Of a DNA stretch of 15,067 nt, positions 14,570-15,067 are shown piece after piece. This stretch comes from CAZDML01 sp964506645 (GTDB taxonomy: Bacteria; Elusimicrobiota; Elusimicrobia; 2-01-FULL-59-12). The notes under the pieces are model-generated. The model had not been told where the DNA came from, did no database searches, and worked only from the letters and a program-made list of their open reading frames with translations. Numbering within the stretch: position 1 is the first letter of the stretch; each line of letters starts with the position of its first letter. Where the stretch lies: NCBI GenBank assembly GCA_964506645.1, contig CAZDML010000041.1, positions 1-15,067 of the forward strand, read 5' to 3'. The translations under genes were made by a program, and so were the position numbers.

Positions 14570-15067
14570 GTGACGCTCGCGGCGGCAGTTCACACTCCGC
14601 ACATCGTTCTTAAACCCAAGGAAGAGAAACGCCTTCAGGCAGGACATTTATGGGCTTTCTCTAATGAAATTGCACAAGCTCCTGTGGGGATTGAAGCCGG
14701 CACCCTGGCCGACCTTCTTCATAGCCGCTCCGGATTCTTAGGGCGTGGTTTTTACCATCCGCATTCTTTGATTGCCTTCCGCATCCTGACCCATCAAAAA
14801 GACGATGTCATCAATGAGGCCTTTTTTGAAAAACGATTACGCGATGCACTCGCTTGGCGCGACCAGCTCTATCCTGGAAGCCGTGCGTACCGCTGGGTGT
14901 TTGGTGAAAGTGACCGGCTGCCGGGGCTCTTGATTGATCGCTTCGGCGATTATGCAACCGTGCAAGTCGTGTCTGCGGGGATGGAACGTTTTAAGCCAAT
15001 GCTGGAAACCCTGATTCCCAAAGTCGCTGGGCTCAAAGGATTGGTCTGGCGGTCGGATGCCCCGCTG
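14570..15067 (+). CDS. RlmI-like 23S rRNA cytosine methyltransferase, 5' part only
   Basis: The first 166 codons of a class I SAM-dependent rRNA methyltransferase of the RlmI/YccW type, which methylates 23S rRNA cytosine C5. The PUA domain occupies about residues 11-75: IVLKPKEEKRLQAGHLWAFS (12-31), then LADLLHSRSGFLGRGFYHPH and SLIAFRIL. The following region RWVFGESDRLPGLLIDRFGD (108-127) is diagnostic of the family. The SAM-binding Rossmann domain and catalytic Cys lie beyond the window. The start is uncertain: the GTG at 14570 is the only common start codon between the in-frame TAA ending the previous gene and the PUA domain, and no clear Shine-Dalgarno precedes it. It follows the NTPase by 9 bp on the same strand, so it is probably co-transcribed. 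Confidence 0.88.
   Translation, partial: MTLAAAVHTPHIVLKPKEEKRLQAGHLWAFSNEIAQAPVGIEAGTLADLLHSRSGFLGRGFYHPHSLIAFRILTHQKDDVINEAFFEKRLRDALAWRDQLYPGSRAYRWVFGESDRLPGLLIDRFGDYATVQVVSAGMERFKPMLETLIPKVAGLKGLVWRSDAPL

Noticed and set aside
1..15067. tRNA, rRNA, CRISPR array, insertion sequence or phage features
   Set aside because: I saw no regularly spaced repeats, transposase motifs, tRNA-like cloverleaf or rRNA-like sequence on either strand.

Overview
This window looks like bacterial chromosome from a metagenome assembly. It has a 10-base N gap at 271-280, densely packed short operons, and GC of roughly 50-60% by eye except in one large gene. The proteins suggest a diderm (Gram-negative-type) bacterium: a lipoprotein-like cell-wall amidase, exported proteins and MurI. 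The very large protein at 7758-11078, with motifs of the type HELxE...AHxxAS.EQ, together with TTGGAA-rich intergenic repeats, reminds me of Omnitrophota (OP3) genomes. That assignment is from memory and is not proven by this window.

Layout. (1) 1-1334, minus strand: an apparent operon of a YkvA-like DUF1232 protein, a DUF2062 membrane protein and the N-terminus of a cation-transporting P-type ATPase. The ATPase runs into a gap, and its frame breaks near the window edge. (2) 1431-2324, plus: a divergent NhaR-type LysR regulator, which may control that operon. (3) 2372-4317, minus: a GH5 beta-glucanase-like enzyme without a signal peptide, followed by a coupled exported TPR protein. (4) 4360-7581, plus: a 1073-residue GH94/GH149/GH161-type glucan phosphorylase, divergent from the GH5 gene across only 42 bp. 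The pair suggests intracellular use of beta-glucan oligosaccharides. (5) 7758-11078, plus: an unrecognised 1106-residue protein with an N-terminal hydrophobic segment and three zincin-like motifs (HELRE, HEITH, HEQAH). (6) 11135 to the end, plus: a cell-wall and RNA-modification run of N-acetylmuramoyl-L-alanine amidase, glutamate racemase (murI), a QueD/PTPS-family enzyme, QueE, a THEP1-type NTPase and a truncated RlmI-like rRNA methyltransferase. These genes overlap or abut, apart from one 123-bp repeat-bearing spacer before queD.

Three observations stand out. The first is the triple-zincin giant protein. The second is a QueD homologue whose catalytic Cys position is Thr, giving an ExxHGH (PTPS-III-like) motif beside queE. 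The third is a recurrent extended -10 element (TGnTAAAAT) only 10-16 nt upstream of start codons that lack a Shine-Dalgarno sequence, which implies leaderless or very short-leader mRNAs.
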